Shown here piece after piece: positions 36,446 through 49,000 of a stretch of DNA of 64,000 nucleotides. The DNA is taken from contig JAAKBF010000199.1 in the NCBI GenBank assembly GCA_012656075.1, forward strand, positions 1 to 64,000, read 5' to 3'. The first letter of the stretch is position 1, and each line of letters starts with the position of its first letter. The position numbers were made by a program, and so were the translations under genes. Below the pieces are notes generated by a model. That model worked only from the letters and a program-made list of their open reading frames with translations, searched no databases and was not told the DNA's origin. Source of the DNA: Phytophthora hibernalis (taxonomy: Eukaryota; Oomycota; Peronosporomycetes; Peronosporales; Peronosporaceae).

Positions 36446-36586
36446 CCACAGGTCGGTTCAGGCCACCACGACGCATAGCCGCGAGACGTTGCAAGGAGAA
36501 GTGATGGGGGAACTGTGGAATCAGTATGAAGCTAAAGCCACAGAAGGAGGCGAGCCCGCCCAGGATACTATCGATCACGCCGGGAT

Positions 36587-39500
36587 ATGAGTGATAACAG
36601 TACAAGATCGGAAGCATCTTCTCGACCACGGTCTAGACACCGTTCCATGCATCATCGACACTGTGACGACACGGTGACCACGAGAAGAGACGGTGGCGGA
36701 TGGATACGCCGCTGACTACGAAAGAGGTTATGGAGAATACGGAGGGGCGACTATGCTCAGTATGCTAGCGCGTACGCTTATCCGTATCCGGCTTCAGCTC
36801 GACCAGAACCGGTCAAGGAGGCTCCTACACGGTCTCCTAGTGGGTGTATTGCACGGTACACCGGACCAGAGACGTCGGGTGGCACAACCTCCGGTTGGAT
36901 GGGATTGGAATGTGAAGCGTGAACCAGTCACGGTCCCCGAACCTCAGGAACGGGCCGGTGCGGCGCCTCCAGTTCCGTACATGCCGTACTATCCGGGCAT
37001 TGGCCCGTACGGTTCAACTGGATGGATATAACGACCATAACAAGGAGGTCCGCCACCCCACGAAGCGCCGGGGCCTCCTGGGACACATGTGGCGACGCCT
37101 CGAGGTGATCCTCTTGCGAGTAGGAGTGCGCCTAGACCGTCTGAACCTACGACTACGGCTAGAAGAACGGCTCCTCCTCCAAGAACGAGTGCTCCGCCCG
37201 CGTCAAGGAACACATCTCCTGTACGTCAGAGCGCCCCTCCGCACCACGGATCGTACCTCCGCCTCCGGGCCGTGCAGACAGAATGCTCCGGCGCCTATAC
37301 AGACCGGATATGGTGTGGCAGGAACGGTGGTGTCCGTCCGTACTTCTGAGTCTTTTGCGCTGTTTAGCCTGGTTTCAAACACGTTGAAAGTTCTTCCGAT
37401 GTTCTACTCGGACACGACCACGGTTGCGAAATCACGTGAATCCTTCGAGTCTAACACTGAAGGACTACCAGAACGGTCAATGTTGCTGGTGTTCCGTCAG
37501 TAGTTGAAGGGCAAGGAAGGTGAGCGTTGGTGGGGTAATTCGAGTATCGAGACCTATCAAGGGTTTCATAACTACTTCCTGAGCAGAACGGCTGATGAGC
37601 TGCGGGAGCTGTTGCATACGACGAAACATGAACATGGGGAATCTGTGGAAGAGTGCGGTGACCGTATCTCCGATCTGTGTGAAGCTCTAGACTACCCGGA
37701 TCCAAGGATGCGATATCAACTGTTCCGTCGCAGGCTTAGGAACAAGCATCCACTGGCCACGCTCGACGCGAGTCCGGCCTGTGGTATTCCTGCTGCGTGT
37801 GAATGGTTGATGTTCAAGGACACGCACCGTCCTATTGAGGAAGAGGACCAGTTGGACGACGACGAAGCGTGGCATGAAGGACAAAAGTCAATCGACTGTT
37901 GAGGACTGCAGATGCAGTCGTTCACGACAAGGCATGAACAGTGGTGGGAACAGTTGGAGCAGGAGTGTTGGCAACCACTACGGTCTCCACGCAGCCGTAC
38001 TCCTACCATTGCGTCCGTGCAGGACTTACCTCCTTCACAGTCTAGTCGAAACCAAGGGAACGGACAACGGTTCCGTGGCATCAGCATGGCTACTGATGAG
38101 GGAACCCAAGAAGGAATAAGCGTATGCGGGCGTTGTGACCGGAAAGGATGCAGTCGTTTGAGTTGCCCTCGACAGAAGATGACTTGTAGGCGTTATGGAC
38201 GGCTTGGACACATAATGTCTGAGTGTGAGGAACCGTACCGTGGTAACAGGATGCTGAACGGTGACCAATGAGGACGGTCGCCTACTCGGAACTGTTTCCT
38301 CTGTGAAAAGCCTTGTCACATCGTTGCGAACTGTCCTGACGTTGGGATCCTACGGACTATGGCACGGTCTAGGGGAACCCACCGTTACCACCGTCTCCTC
38401 GTCAATGACGGAGGAAGTATGCAGGGAGGAGAGAGTCACTCCTTCCTTTAGTCTAGGGATGATTCGAATGGTGACCGTACCGTGAAGACTGGACGGACGA
38501 TCATCAGGTACGAATGTGAATGGGAAAGAGGGGTATCTGCAGGTCGACTCGGATGAAAGCGTCGACTTGGAGGTAAACCATGATGAAGTAATGGGAATCG
38601 CGGATAATGATAATGATGATGAATTGGATGACTGTCTCGCCGCGTTGGAGGACACGGAGTTCATGGATTTGAACGGTGGGATGAAGTATGGTGACAACGA
38701 GGGTCTGGTTGAAGAGCCTATCGTTTGGGAAGACCAAGAGGCGGTGACCGAATTGAGCGGTCTGGGGATCGAAGAAGACAGTCTTAAAGCCTACGAAAAC
38801 GGTTTCGATGCTGAAGAAGACGATCGCGAAGAAGAACTGTAGGAAGTTGAAGAGCACAACCCGGTGGTTGTTTGTGGCATGATGGCCGACTCTAATCAGG
38901 AGGTCGTAGCTGCAGAGCCGGAAGCTCAGAAGAAGGTCGCGGTGAGCGCAAGTATCCTACGTACGGCTAAGAGAGTGGAGGAACTGGCCTGGGTAGACGA
39001 CGACGGTCTGGACAATCTGGACCTCGGTGAAACCGTCTTCCTAGGTTGGGAAACTGACGGAGGATCCACCCGAACCTTCGAATGGAGAATTGGTGAACTT
39101 GGCGACTGAAATGAACAAGTCCGAGGACGTTGGAAAAGGCAAGAACGGTACGGAGGCTGTGGACAAAGCCGAAAAAGAAAACCCGTCGCCTCATGCCCGT
39201 TTGTCACGGACGATGAACTGGACACGTTGGAAAATTGCGTTCCGGGCCAAGAAGCATGCGTAATTGCTTAGGAAAAAGTCGCTGTTGAAAAGGAAGTATA
39301 CGACAAGGAACTCGAAGGACAGTTGTACCCGTTGGACGATGTGGAATTTGAAGCGGCGAGTAAAGCAGAACGTGAAAACCCAGAAGGAACCCACTCTGGA
39401 AGAGATGGCTCGGTTCCTCGGTCTGGAGACGGATGTGCTGGCTCAAACGAGGGAAGCATCAGTGGAAGGCACGAACACGCCCGAATATTGGCAGGATTGG

Positions 39501-40637
39501 TTCGTTCCACGTTGGAGAGTTATTGGCAGGATTGGTTCGTGCCACGTTGGAGAATTGGGTCGAGGCTAAGAGGGCGAACCGTGACGTTTCGACTACGATG
39601 TCTGAACATGTGGCTAGTACGGTTAGGAAGAAAACTGAGACCGTGACTAAGAAAATCGAATTGAGCGTGGTCCTCGAAGATACGGAACCTGACGAGTCGG
39701 ATAGTTCGCGCAGCGACTCTAGTGGAGAAAGAGAGTGACTCCAAGATGTAATCCACCAAGTCTGTGGTCGAGGACGCTGAAGTGATATTGAAGGAAAATA
39801 TCGCGTTCTCTTTGGAAGTCGAAGACATGGTTGCGTCCGTGGAAAAAGCGGCCATTGCAGAAGTATTCCCTCAGAGGACACTTCGGGCAAAGGAAGCACG
39901 GACCATCGCTAGAGTAGCCGTGTATCGTATGCTGAAGGAAGCCAAAAAGGATGTCGACACGGATGAATAGATGAAGGAACTCATACGAGGTGAGGATGAA
40001 GCTGTTGAGATCCCTCCGTTGCGCAACAAAAGTTCTGAGGTGGACTGGGAACGGCTATGCTATTTAGTCGATGAGGTAGTACGTGAACGAGGACTGCTTG
40101 GTGCGTGCTGGGACAGAATGCAGTTCGAATCTGAAAAAGCTTTGTGACCGGACTGGACGATCGACCGCGCCTACTGCTAAGCGTCGCCACGGGGTCATCA
40201 AAAGAAGACGGTGTGTTTGACTGTTCGACTCTATATCGAGACCGTGCCGAAGCTTTGGGCAAGCTGGAGTCCAGGTTCAAGTGTGATGAAGACGCGTACC
40301 ACTATGTGTATGTGCTAAGGCCGGAGCGCCCTAAGGCTGAACCACCTCTGAAGACCGGTCTAGTAGAAGTTGTCACGGTCAATCTGCCTGACGGGTTTGG
40401 AGTCCGTGATGATGACGGGGATGAAGGCTTTGATGTACCGCGGAATGTAGAGGGAGGACGACGTGTCGTGTGCTCTGTAGGATGCTTTGAGGCTCTCTCT
40501 AGCGGCTACATCGACTATCTACCTTCTCAGATGTTGGCTGATACTGGAGCCACCTTGAGTCTGGTTGCCGTCAAGTGATGAAACGGTTAGGCCGTGCTGT
40601 TGAAGCTCTGGAACCTTACGACGGTGGCTGTGTTGTG
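36587..40637 (+). pseudogene. Second Gypsy element: gag to protease, truncated
   Basis: ATG at 36587 (MSDNSTRSEASSRPRSRHR) begins a charged N-terminus. A Pro/Tyr-rich stretch follows (VPYMPYYPGIGPYG, about 36980), then a gag capsid block (RWWGNSSIETYQGFHNYF through DRISDLCEALDYPDP, 37530-37720). Two degraded zinc knuckles come next (CRRYGRLGHIMSEC near 38190, with Tyr replacing one Cys, and CFLCEKPCHIVANC near 38300). Long acidic linkers (38516-39970) lead to a retroviral-type aspartic protease with the DTGA active site (MLADTGATLSLV, about 40540). No reverse transcriptase follows: the element ends at about 40640, where an unrelated gene is joined. Several frame breaks are present. Confidence 0.75.
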
Positions 40638-40641
40638 GTGT

Positions 40642-42117
40642 CTAGATCGATAATACACCATGAACAAATTAGAACATGTTGTATATACATCATCGCTCTG
40701 AAATGAAACCCACCAAAGTTCCAGCCGTCCTGTCGCATCTTGATCAAAGCAGCCTCGTCCTGAGCCAGCACCGCCATCTCATCCTTCGTCAGTATGCTCC
40801 AATTTTCCGTTGTGGTCTTCCAGTCGCGGGTTAGCTTGGACATAGACGCCTTCAACCGTTCCTTCGTCAGCTTCCTCGTTGCTCGGTTTTTCTCGCGAGC
40901 AAGAATAGCGTCTGCCTCCAATGATTGCTCACCCACGACTGGTATCTCCACTTCTTCCGCCTCTTCGACGGGTAACCCGTCTCCGGCTCTCTCTCGCTGG
41001 CCAGCAGCGCGTCCTCCACCGCCAACTTCGCCTCCTCTTGCATATCTGTGTCGATGTACCAGTCGTTGGAATCGATGCAGTCTCCCTCCTCGTCAGAATT
41101 CATCGCTTGATATTCATCCTCTCGAGGAATAGGTCTGCTAGTGCTTCTGCGCAGCGAAGTGTCAGGTCGTACAGCTCCCGCCAGCTCATCTGTAAGCGCT
41201 CTATTAATCCATGTTGTATAATACAGCATCAAGAAGGTTAGAACATGTTGTATATATGCCATCATAGGCAGGCACATAATTACCTTGCAACGCTTCGTTG
41301 AGGCTGTGATTGAATCGGGTCGCTATCACTCCCAATAGGGGTTCTGTAATATAACAAACACAATACACGATGATTAGACAACATGAAGCTAATGTCTCCA
41401 TGACTGATATACAACATGCCAACATACCTGGTTCCTGACGACACGCTTTCGTCGTCAGCATCACCCTCTTCATCCGTGCCGCGACTTGTGGGGTCGTCTT
41501 CTTCAATCTTTTCGCCTTATGCGGGGACGCCTTCCGCTTTCCAGGAGCCTTCCGTGCGACTTCTACATCTGCTCCCTTGTCCTTCTTCTTCTTCTTTGCG
41601 AGCTGCACAAGGGCTTCCACTCTTGCACCAGTACCACGAGCCTCCTCTTCGCCAATCCGTCGACGCTCAGCAGCCTTCTTTGCTGATCGGCTGGCTGCCA
41701 CGGCAGCCGCGGCCGAGATGTCCTCTGCTTCCTTCGCCTTCTTTGCCACCCTCTTGTCCGCCGCAGCTTGCTTCTTCGTGATCTTCTTTGGTGCCGCCGT
41801 CCTGTCACTCCCGTCGTCCTTCTTCTTGGGGTTGCGCTTTTCTTTGGCTGCGCCCGCCTCCACCTTCTTCTTCACTGCCGCAATGTAGGATGCAACCTTG
41901 GGCGACGAGCAGGTGCAGCTGGTCGAGGCGCTGGTGTGGCCGGGGAAGCTGCGATTATCGCGGGCGTATGCTCGCCGTCGTCCGCGTCGGTGTCGCGCTT
42001 TCCTTCGAGGAAGGACCGATGCTCTGCAATCATGCGCAGCCGGTCCGCCATGCTGCGGCCTTCCAGCCGCTCATGGAAGCTCTCCTTGTCCTTGCGAGTC
42101 TCGCGGCATGCAGCCAT
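40642..42117 (-). CDS. Lys/Ala-rich multi-exon protein, 3' end lost
   Basis: ATG at 42117 opens a charged N-terminus (MAACRETRKDKESFHERLEG) and a Pro/Ala-rich linker. After a frame change near 41890 comes a very Lys/Ala-rich segment resembling nuclear localisation signals (KKKDKGADVEVARKAPGKRK). Good splice signals define introns at 41427-41344 (GTATGT...ATTACAG), 41283-41190 (GTAATT...CTTACAG) and 40713-40642 (GTGGGT...TCTAG). Exon 3 is acidic, then helical (LTKERLKASMSKLTRDWKTT), with a frame change near 40965. The last acceptor sits against Gypsy sequence, so later exons are missing or displaced. It is probably a nuclear protein. The family is not recognised. Confidence 0.45.
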
Positions 42118-43050
42118 CCTTCACTCTCCGTTTCTTTTATTGAATGACAGAGAATGAAAGGGCAGCCTCTCAGTCACGAATCAAACCGTCTGGTCGCAAA
42201 ATTTGAGACATCCTCAGTTTGTTTTTCGCAATTTCACGTACGGTTTTTGTATACTTTATAGCCTAGTCCTGTGCATTTCAGTGTCTTTAACATGTAGTAT
42301 ATACGACATGTTTGTAAAAAAGACATCGCGTACTTTTTCCTCACATGTAGTCATATACAACGCGTGAGTACGGGGTTAACCCCTTAACCCCCGCACACAT
42401 TAAGGCTGATATCTCCTCCGACTGAAACGCATTGGCCTTTAACTTGAACTGCACCGTGACCTGCGGCTAGGCACTATGGTTCTTGACCTTCAAGAGCAGT
42501 CATTGCGTCGGTCCGCACAAGAACTTAGGCTGCTGCAGCAGAGTGGCGGCCGATCTCTTTCTTTGTGTAGCATTGTAAATTCGCAAAAGTCCGACTTTAT
42601 TGATTGCATCATTTCAGCACAATATTTAACGGGATTTAACAGCTAGAAATCTGTATTTAACTGTGAGAAACGCTATTTTGTATTTAACCAGGTATTTTAC
42701 AACTCTTGATTCCCGCCGCACCAACTTGGTGCGGCGGGTTTCCTCTCTTGAGGCGACCGGCCGCTTTTAGAAGGTAGGTCTTGATGGGGTCTTGAATCAA
42801 GAGTTGTAAAATACCTGGTTAAATACAAAAATAGCGTTTCTCAGTTAAATGCAGATTTCTTGCTGTTAAATACCGTTAAATATTCGCCAGGTTGGTGCAG
42901 ACGAACACTTTGCTTGCTCGTCTTACTGCATATCAGGCTTCAATCCGAAAACATAAAGAATATCAAAATAGTAGGCCATTAACCCCCAACTGTATAAAGC
43001 AAAAGCAACTTAAAATATTGAATTCACCAGCGGTGATAAATGTTGAATGC
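42118..43050. other. Intergenic with a foldback MITE
   Basis: Apart from the MITE at 42621-42884, I see a GGGGTTAACCCC palindrome at 42372-42383 and, near 42290-42360, short phrases like 'acatgtagtatatac' resembling the motif in the neighbouring introns. No gene. Confidence 0.5.
42621..42884. mobile_element. 264-bp foldback MITE with ~91-bp terminal inverted repeats
   Basis: The left arm (42621-42712, starting AATATTTAACGG) is the near-exact reverse complement of the right arm (42794-42884), with only a few mismatches and one-base gaps. The centre includes a perfect GC-rich palindrome (42712-42738: CCCGCCGCACCAA, C, and its complement). No coding capacity. Target-site duplication cannot be separated from the AATATT ends. 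It was probably mobilised by a transposase encoded elsewhere. Confidence 0.85.
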
Positions 43051-46000
43051 TCAGATTGCCCGAAAGTCCTTGAACTTGTTCTCGATGTCCTCCTTGAGCT
43101 CCGGGTCCACGGAGTTGCGCACGCCGATGAGCGCCTTTGCCACGGCCTCGGAGGCGCCGATCATGGGACGGAGCACCGCCACGGGCACCGCGCGAATGAC
43201 CGAGCGCACGTAGCCCTGCGAGCCCGTCTTTCTGTACTCGACAAGCGGTACGGCCACGATGGTTTTGGCGGCCACGTGCAGCTCGCGCGCCAGTGAGTCG
43301 TAGGCCTGGCCGAAACCCTCCGCGGCGCTCGCCGGCTGTTGCGTCAGGTACTGGCGTCCACCAATACCTCCGCCCGTGTCCTGCGCGTTGCGGATGCCAC
43401 CACCGCCCATACGCCGCGAGTTTCGAGCGATACGGCTGCCTGCCTGTCGGTACTTGAGTTGCTTGCGACGCAACGCAGACGAAGAGGACACAACATCGTC
43501 CGCATGCTCCAGCAGCGCCTGGGTGCCTTGGGCCACCTTAGAAGCCGTATTCAACGTCTCGATCGTCACGGACTTGAGAAAACTGGACGCGCCCTTTTAA
43601 GACCACGCACAAGACGTCTGTCGCGCCCATAGTGTTCCATTGGTAGCAAGATCAAATCAGCCGCACCTGCGCCAATGTTCACAAACGGACGCAGTGGTGG
43701 CATCGACACGCTTGCAACGCACTTGTGAATCTGGTGTCGCGAAATGTCCTGCACCCATGACACCAGCACATACTCGCCTAGAGCAGCCCAACCGTCCAAG
43801 CCGCTCATCTGCACACGACGTAGGACCAACTCCATACCTTCTAACACGAACAGATTGATCACCTCAAGATAGTCACCAGCACGCAGCGCCGCGTAGTCCA
43901 CGTGATTGGGCCGATAGTCGATCTTAATCTTACATGGCTTGATGTCAATGCTTTGGAAAAACCATGCACCCAAGCTTACGTCCGCCTCCACTGGGGCACT
44001 CTCTCCTATTGGCTTCATCTCCACCCGCCCTCGTGCATCGTTATCTCAACTTCATCGTCCATGTCTTCTACGATTGGACCGATTTGCTGCCGCGACGGAC
44101 GTTTCTTGGGTGCATGGGCTTCCTCAGTAGGAACAAACTGCCGCAGAAACCTCACCACCTCCTGATCGAGGTTAATGCGCAGCGGCAACAGCCGCGCCTT
44201 GAGACGGTGCTCCTCGCAAAGATTAGACCCGGGTCGTACAGTTATCAGCTGCAGCCGCACCATGGAGCTGCCGCTTTCTCGTGGATGGGTGGCTTCCGAC
44301 TTCCAGTAGCACACGATTTTGCGGATCTGCGATGTGGAGATGTAGTCGAGCAGCTCCATATCGCCCAGTGCCAACACAGTGTGGGATGCCAACAGCTGCG
44401 TATCAGCCTCGTTAAACATGTCCAAACGTAGTTGAATCCGCGTGACCACCAATTCCAGCATTTCTTCGGTCTTACGTCCGCTCTTCTTCAACGAACGCTT
44501 TCTAGAAGGTGTGCTGTCGCTGGATGCCCGCGCTGTTCTTGTTGCTGGGTCACGCTTCATAAAGGAAGCCGTGGGTGCACTTTTCGCGACAGTAAATAGC
44601 GAAGAGCTACTATCATTTTCAAAGAGATCGCCACCATCCGATGGCACATAATTGTCAAGCAACGCATCCAAAGTTTCTCCTTCTTTGCTGTCGCACTATC
44701 AGGTCGAGATGTTCCATGAGGCTCCTCGCTGTGGTCCCTTGAAGGGTGTAGTCTTACAGCTTCACTCGCATCACGCGTCCAGTCACATCCGCCGAAAAAC
44801 CGCATGCAGATATTGAAGTTACGCAACAGTACGTGCTGCACGACGATCGGTGACATCGCCTCCACCTTGCGCGCCGCATTTTCCTTCGCGATGGATCGAA
44901 TGGCGTCTTCGTATTCCTTTTCTCCAAATGAAAGCGATGTCGCGGAGCCACCAATCGGAATTTCAACATGGTGTGGGTAAATCCTCGACGGTGGGCCAGA
45001 CATGGGCGGGCCACCATCATCCGACCGTTGGCCTTCGTAGAACCAGCGAGCTGTTGGTTGGTCGGGTGGAGACACCGTCGGTATTCCAAACGATGATGAG
45101 GGAACGCCCGGATGACTACTGGCTGATGAAAATGATGCCTGTCGCGTTGGGATAATTCGAGGCAATGATGACACCGAAGGGTTCTGCCGCTGCTCCTGTC
45201 CGCGTAGTTGACGGTATGCCGGTCGGTCCTGATCCACAACACTTCCATCATCGTCGTCGTCCAAATCATCCTCAACTTCCTGGTCTATGCTCGATTCTAT
45301 TTCAAACATTCGGTTGAATCGAGACTGAAGATCGCTGTCAAGTTCAAAGTCCAATTCAACTTCTTTCCCCTCGTCTTCACCAGCATCGATAATTGACATA
45401 GACAATGCGTTTGGAAAGATGTCGTTGCCGTCGGGATCGCCTGATTCTTCAACGCCTGCCTCGCTACGTGGCAGGTGCTCTAAGATATCAACACGGTGAG
45501 AAAATGACGATGCAGTTTCTTCTGTCTGCAGATCGCTGAGCTCCACTTCGTCGAGTCTGTTCTGCATGCCCCACCAGTTTTTAGAAGCGGCGGGGAATGC
45601 ACCCATTGGAAAGTGATTTGCGTCAAAATCATCATGATCGTCCTCATTTTCGAGAGCATACGCGTTATTGTTGCTGGCACTCTCAGTCCGTTGCATGGCA
45701 GTATGATGTGCACTTGTGGCCACCTCCGACAGAGGAGCGGGGGCTTCTCTTCAACAGGCTCAAACAAAGGAAAACCCTCGCCCAACACTTCACTCACCGA
45801 TACTTCTCCTTCACTGGCATCGCTTGTAGTTCCGTCGGGTGCAAGCCACCGAGCTGCTTGCTCATTGTAAAGGACAGCTGTTTTCTCAGGAGAAGGGCCC
45901 ATATGGAGTGACCCACTCGGCGAGTTTGCGCCGCCCGAGGAAAACCAAGGGTCCTCTCCAGTTCCGCTCCTTTCTGTATGATCGTAGTCTGGTTCCATTA

Positions 46001-49000
46001 GAAATGCCCCAGCAGATTCATCTGCATTCCCATCAAATAATCGCGTATTGGAATAATAGTCCTCGATAACCAGCTCATTTATGCGAATTGGCTTTGCGGA
46101 CTTCCGTCTTTCATCTTGCTGATATCGCAATCGTAACTCCGACGCAGAGAGCTGATCATCATGTTCGGGGCCATTCATCATACGATCTCTTTCCTTTTGA
46201 ATCGCATCCAGGCGCGTGCGCAACAGGCGAGCTTCAGTGTCTGTCGCAACGATTTTCCCAGGAAAAATCTTTTACCACTGCCGAAAGCGTCTTCATCGAT
46301 CTGTTCGAGAATATTGATGACACCCCGACTGGAACCGCCACCAACTTCACTACCTTCGCTGATGGAGAGCCGCTCGCTGCGAACGCTTCCAGTAGTAGAG
46401 AAATCTCCTGCAAACGAGCGATCGCTACCTGCTTGAGCACTTGATAGGTCGGGGAAGGGGCCCCAATAGTTCGCATACTGCTGGAGGGGCTGGACTCAAG
46501 TTTGTGACAACCGACACACTGGATGAATCGTTATCTCCATCCAAGCCTACGTATGCAGTGGTATCCCGTGGCTCTTGCTCGATTGCAAGCTGATCCGTCC
46601 ACACTGAGAGCAATTCAATCAACGTGTTGAAGGAATCGAAACACGCATAAATATTGGCTGTGCCCAAATTCAATTCCACTGACATTTCCGGAGATGTCGA
46701 CGGAGCCGACAGTTTTTCATCCAAACGAGATGTGCCAAGTGTCGAAGGCGGCACCAGCACGCGCAGGAATACGTCCACAAAATCCATCGTCACGATCTGC
46801 AAGAAGCCAAATTTCTCCAAAAGCAAGTACAGACGGGTATTCAGCATCCAGACTACTACCATCGCCACTTCCATACGTATCGGCGAACATGAGCATCTTT
46901 TCTGTCGTGCTTTTGGGATTATTGCGGAGGAAGAGGTCATTGCCTAAAAGAACCTCATCAATTTCGTCGTAGTTTGCACGTGCTTGCGTCAGGAAGAGCT
47001 CCAAATCCCCTGCAGAGATTTTGTAGCCTTGCATGACAGCGCCTGTTACAACATTCGAGGACACACTCAACTTGCCCAGCAAGAGAATTACACGTGAGGT
47101 GAGCATCAGAGGGGCATAATCCACTATGACGTCGTAGAAATTGACGAATAGTTTCGTAAATACAGTCTTCGGAGCAGTTGCCAACGGAACGGCATCATAA
47201 TTGCCTCCGAGTTTGATGGTTTCGAAAATTTTGGTGCTTTCCTCGTCTGGCATGCTCGCCGAGTCCAGTGGAATAATCGGAATGGGATACTCCATCAGCA
47301 GCATATCCAGCATTTGGAATAGCCATTTCGAACGAACGTCATACCGCAGACTAAGGTGAGAAAGATGAAGCTCCACTTTCATTTCGCGCATCTCGTTTGT
47401 TTGGTCAGATATGTCAACGCCCATGAAGAGGATTGGGGCCTTCGACACGCCGAAAGGAGTCCTGTAGATGATTGGGACGACTTGGTTTGTACGCCCATCT
47501 TCTTCAAGCAAAGTGGTGTTTTGGGACAACACGTGAACACGCGACACCAATTGACCCATCCACTGAGAAACTTGAAAGACTTTCAGTGTTTGGAACGCAA
47601 AGTGATACGTGAACAAAACTTTTTCCGGATCTGATTCCATCGCCGTTACTTCCTCTTCGTGGGTATCAGTTGTGTGTGGTCGATAAGCGGGCGGATAAGC
47701 AGGCAAGGCAATGTAGTCGCAAATTCGGACAGTACCTTCACCCAACGTGAGATTCAAACTCATGTAGCTTGGCATCAGCCGATTCCGAAGCGCAGCCGCA
47801 ACGAGCATTTGATTATAGCTGTCGACATCGATTGGATTGATCATCAAGAGCGCGTCAAAAGTACCATCAATCGGTCCAATGATGACTTGAACAAGACCGC
47901 ATTCGCACGGGGAGTCCAATTTCCACCGAGTACAGCGAAGCTGCTGCTGCTGCACTCTCGTAAGATCCTGTACGACCCAAAGCATCCAAGTTCCACCCGT
48001 TTAGACCAACTCGTCCTCCGTCGTTGTCATCCCCACTAACCTCATCGGGCGTGCTTCCAGCCGACGCACCGTCAGGGCTCTGACTTGCATCTTGGGATAG
48101 GTTCTGCTTGCTTGCAATCGCACCTTTCATTTCTTCCCGCGATGGAGTTTGAAACCGCAAACGCAAAGTGCAAACCTCACCGGAGCGCTCGTCACTGAAG
48201 GCAGTAATAAGGACGGCCTTTTCTAAGCAGGGATTTCGCTGGTTACCATTTTCAGGAGTCAGCAAAGATGCTTTAGCGTTGTCAAATGAAGCGTCAAATT
48301 CTCCCAGCCATGGTAACGAGTCCCCCTTTCTATATTGAGGCGCCATGGGGACACCTGTTTCAGCATTCTCATCGATTTCGCCATCCAGACGGGGAGAATA
48401 TGATGCCACCTTCACGCCTTCCAGCGTTATCAAAAGTCTGTCTTCGCACAAGCCACGCTTCGACGAAGGCCCAAAGCGAATTAGATCGCTATTGACCATA
48501 GGAAATCTCAGTGTCACCTGCACGCATTCGGTCGCCACGTCTAGCTTCTTCGTATATTCTTTAGCCCCGGCCCTGGCAGCCGAGGTTGATGCCACATTTC
48601 GCTTTGGTGTCGATGTATCCTCTTCGAGAAGAGCCAAAAGGCGATGCGCTCGATCTAGCAAATACATATCCCATTCTACCAGCACTGGCTGGATATTCAC
48701 TCGTATACCCAGAGATGCGATCCCCACTGGACTATCGTCGTCCAGCGCGGGTTCAAAATCGATCCGTAACTGAGCTGAAAGATTTGCTGACAAATTAACC
48801 CTCCGACCTGTAACTGGGGAGCTGTCAGCGAATTCCAGTACACACGTCGACAACATTGCTGTTTCGTCCTCCGCAGCATCTAAAGACATGCGCGGAAGGG
48901 TTTTCTCTGTAATCGTAAATAATCCAATCGTAAACGCAAGTGATGAATATTGCGCATAAGTCAAGCTTGAAAAAATAATGTCCTTGAATAGGAACTCCAA

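Noticed and set aside
41416..42157. Plus-strand ORFs of 100-130 codons opposite the Lys-rich gene
   Set aside because: They are mirror frames of Lys/Ala codons (Phe/Leu/Ser-rich products) and lie over clear minus-strand exons and splice sites.
42372..42383. GGGGTTAACCCC and nearby CCCTTAACCCCC as telomere-like repeats
   Set aside because: Only one or two imperfect copies; the oomycete telomere repeat TTTAGGG is not present in tandem.
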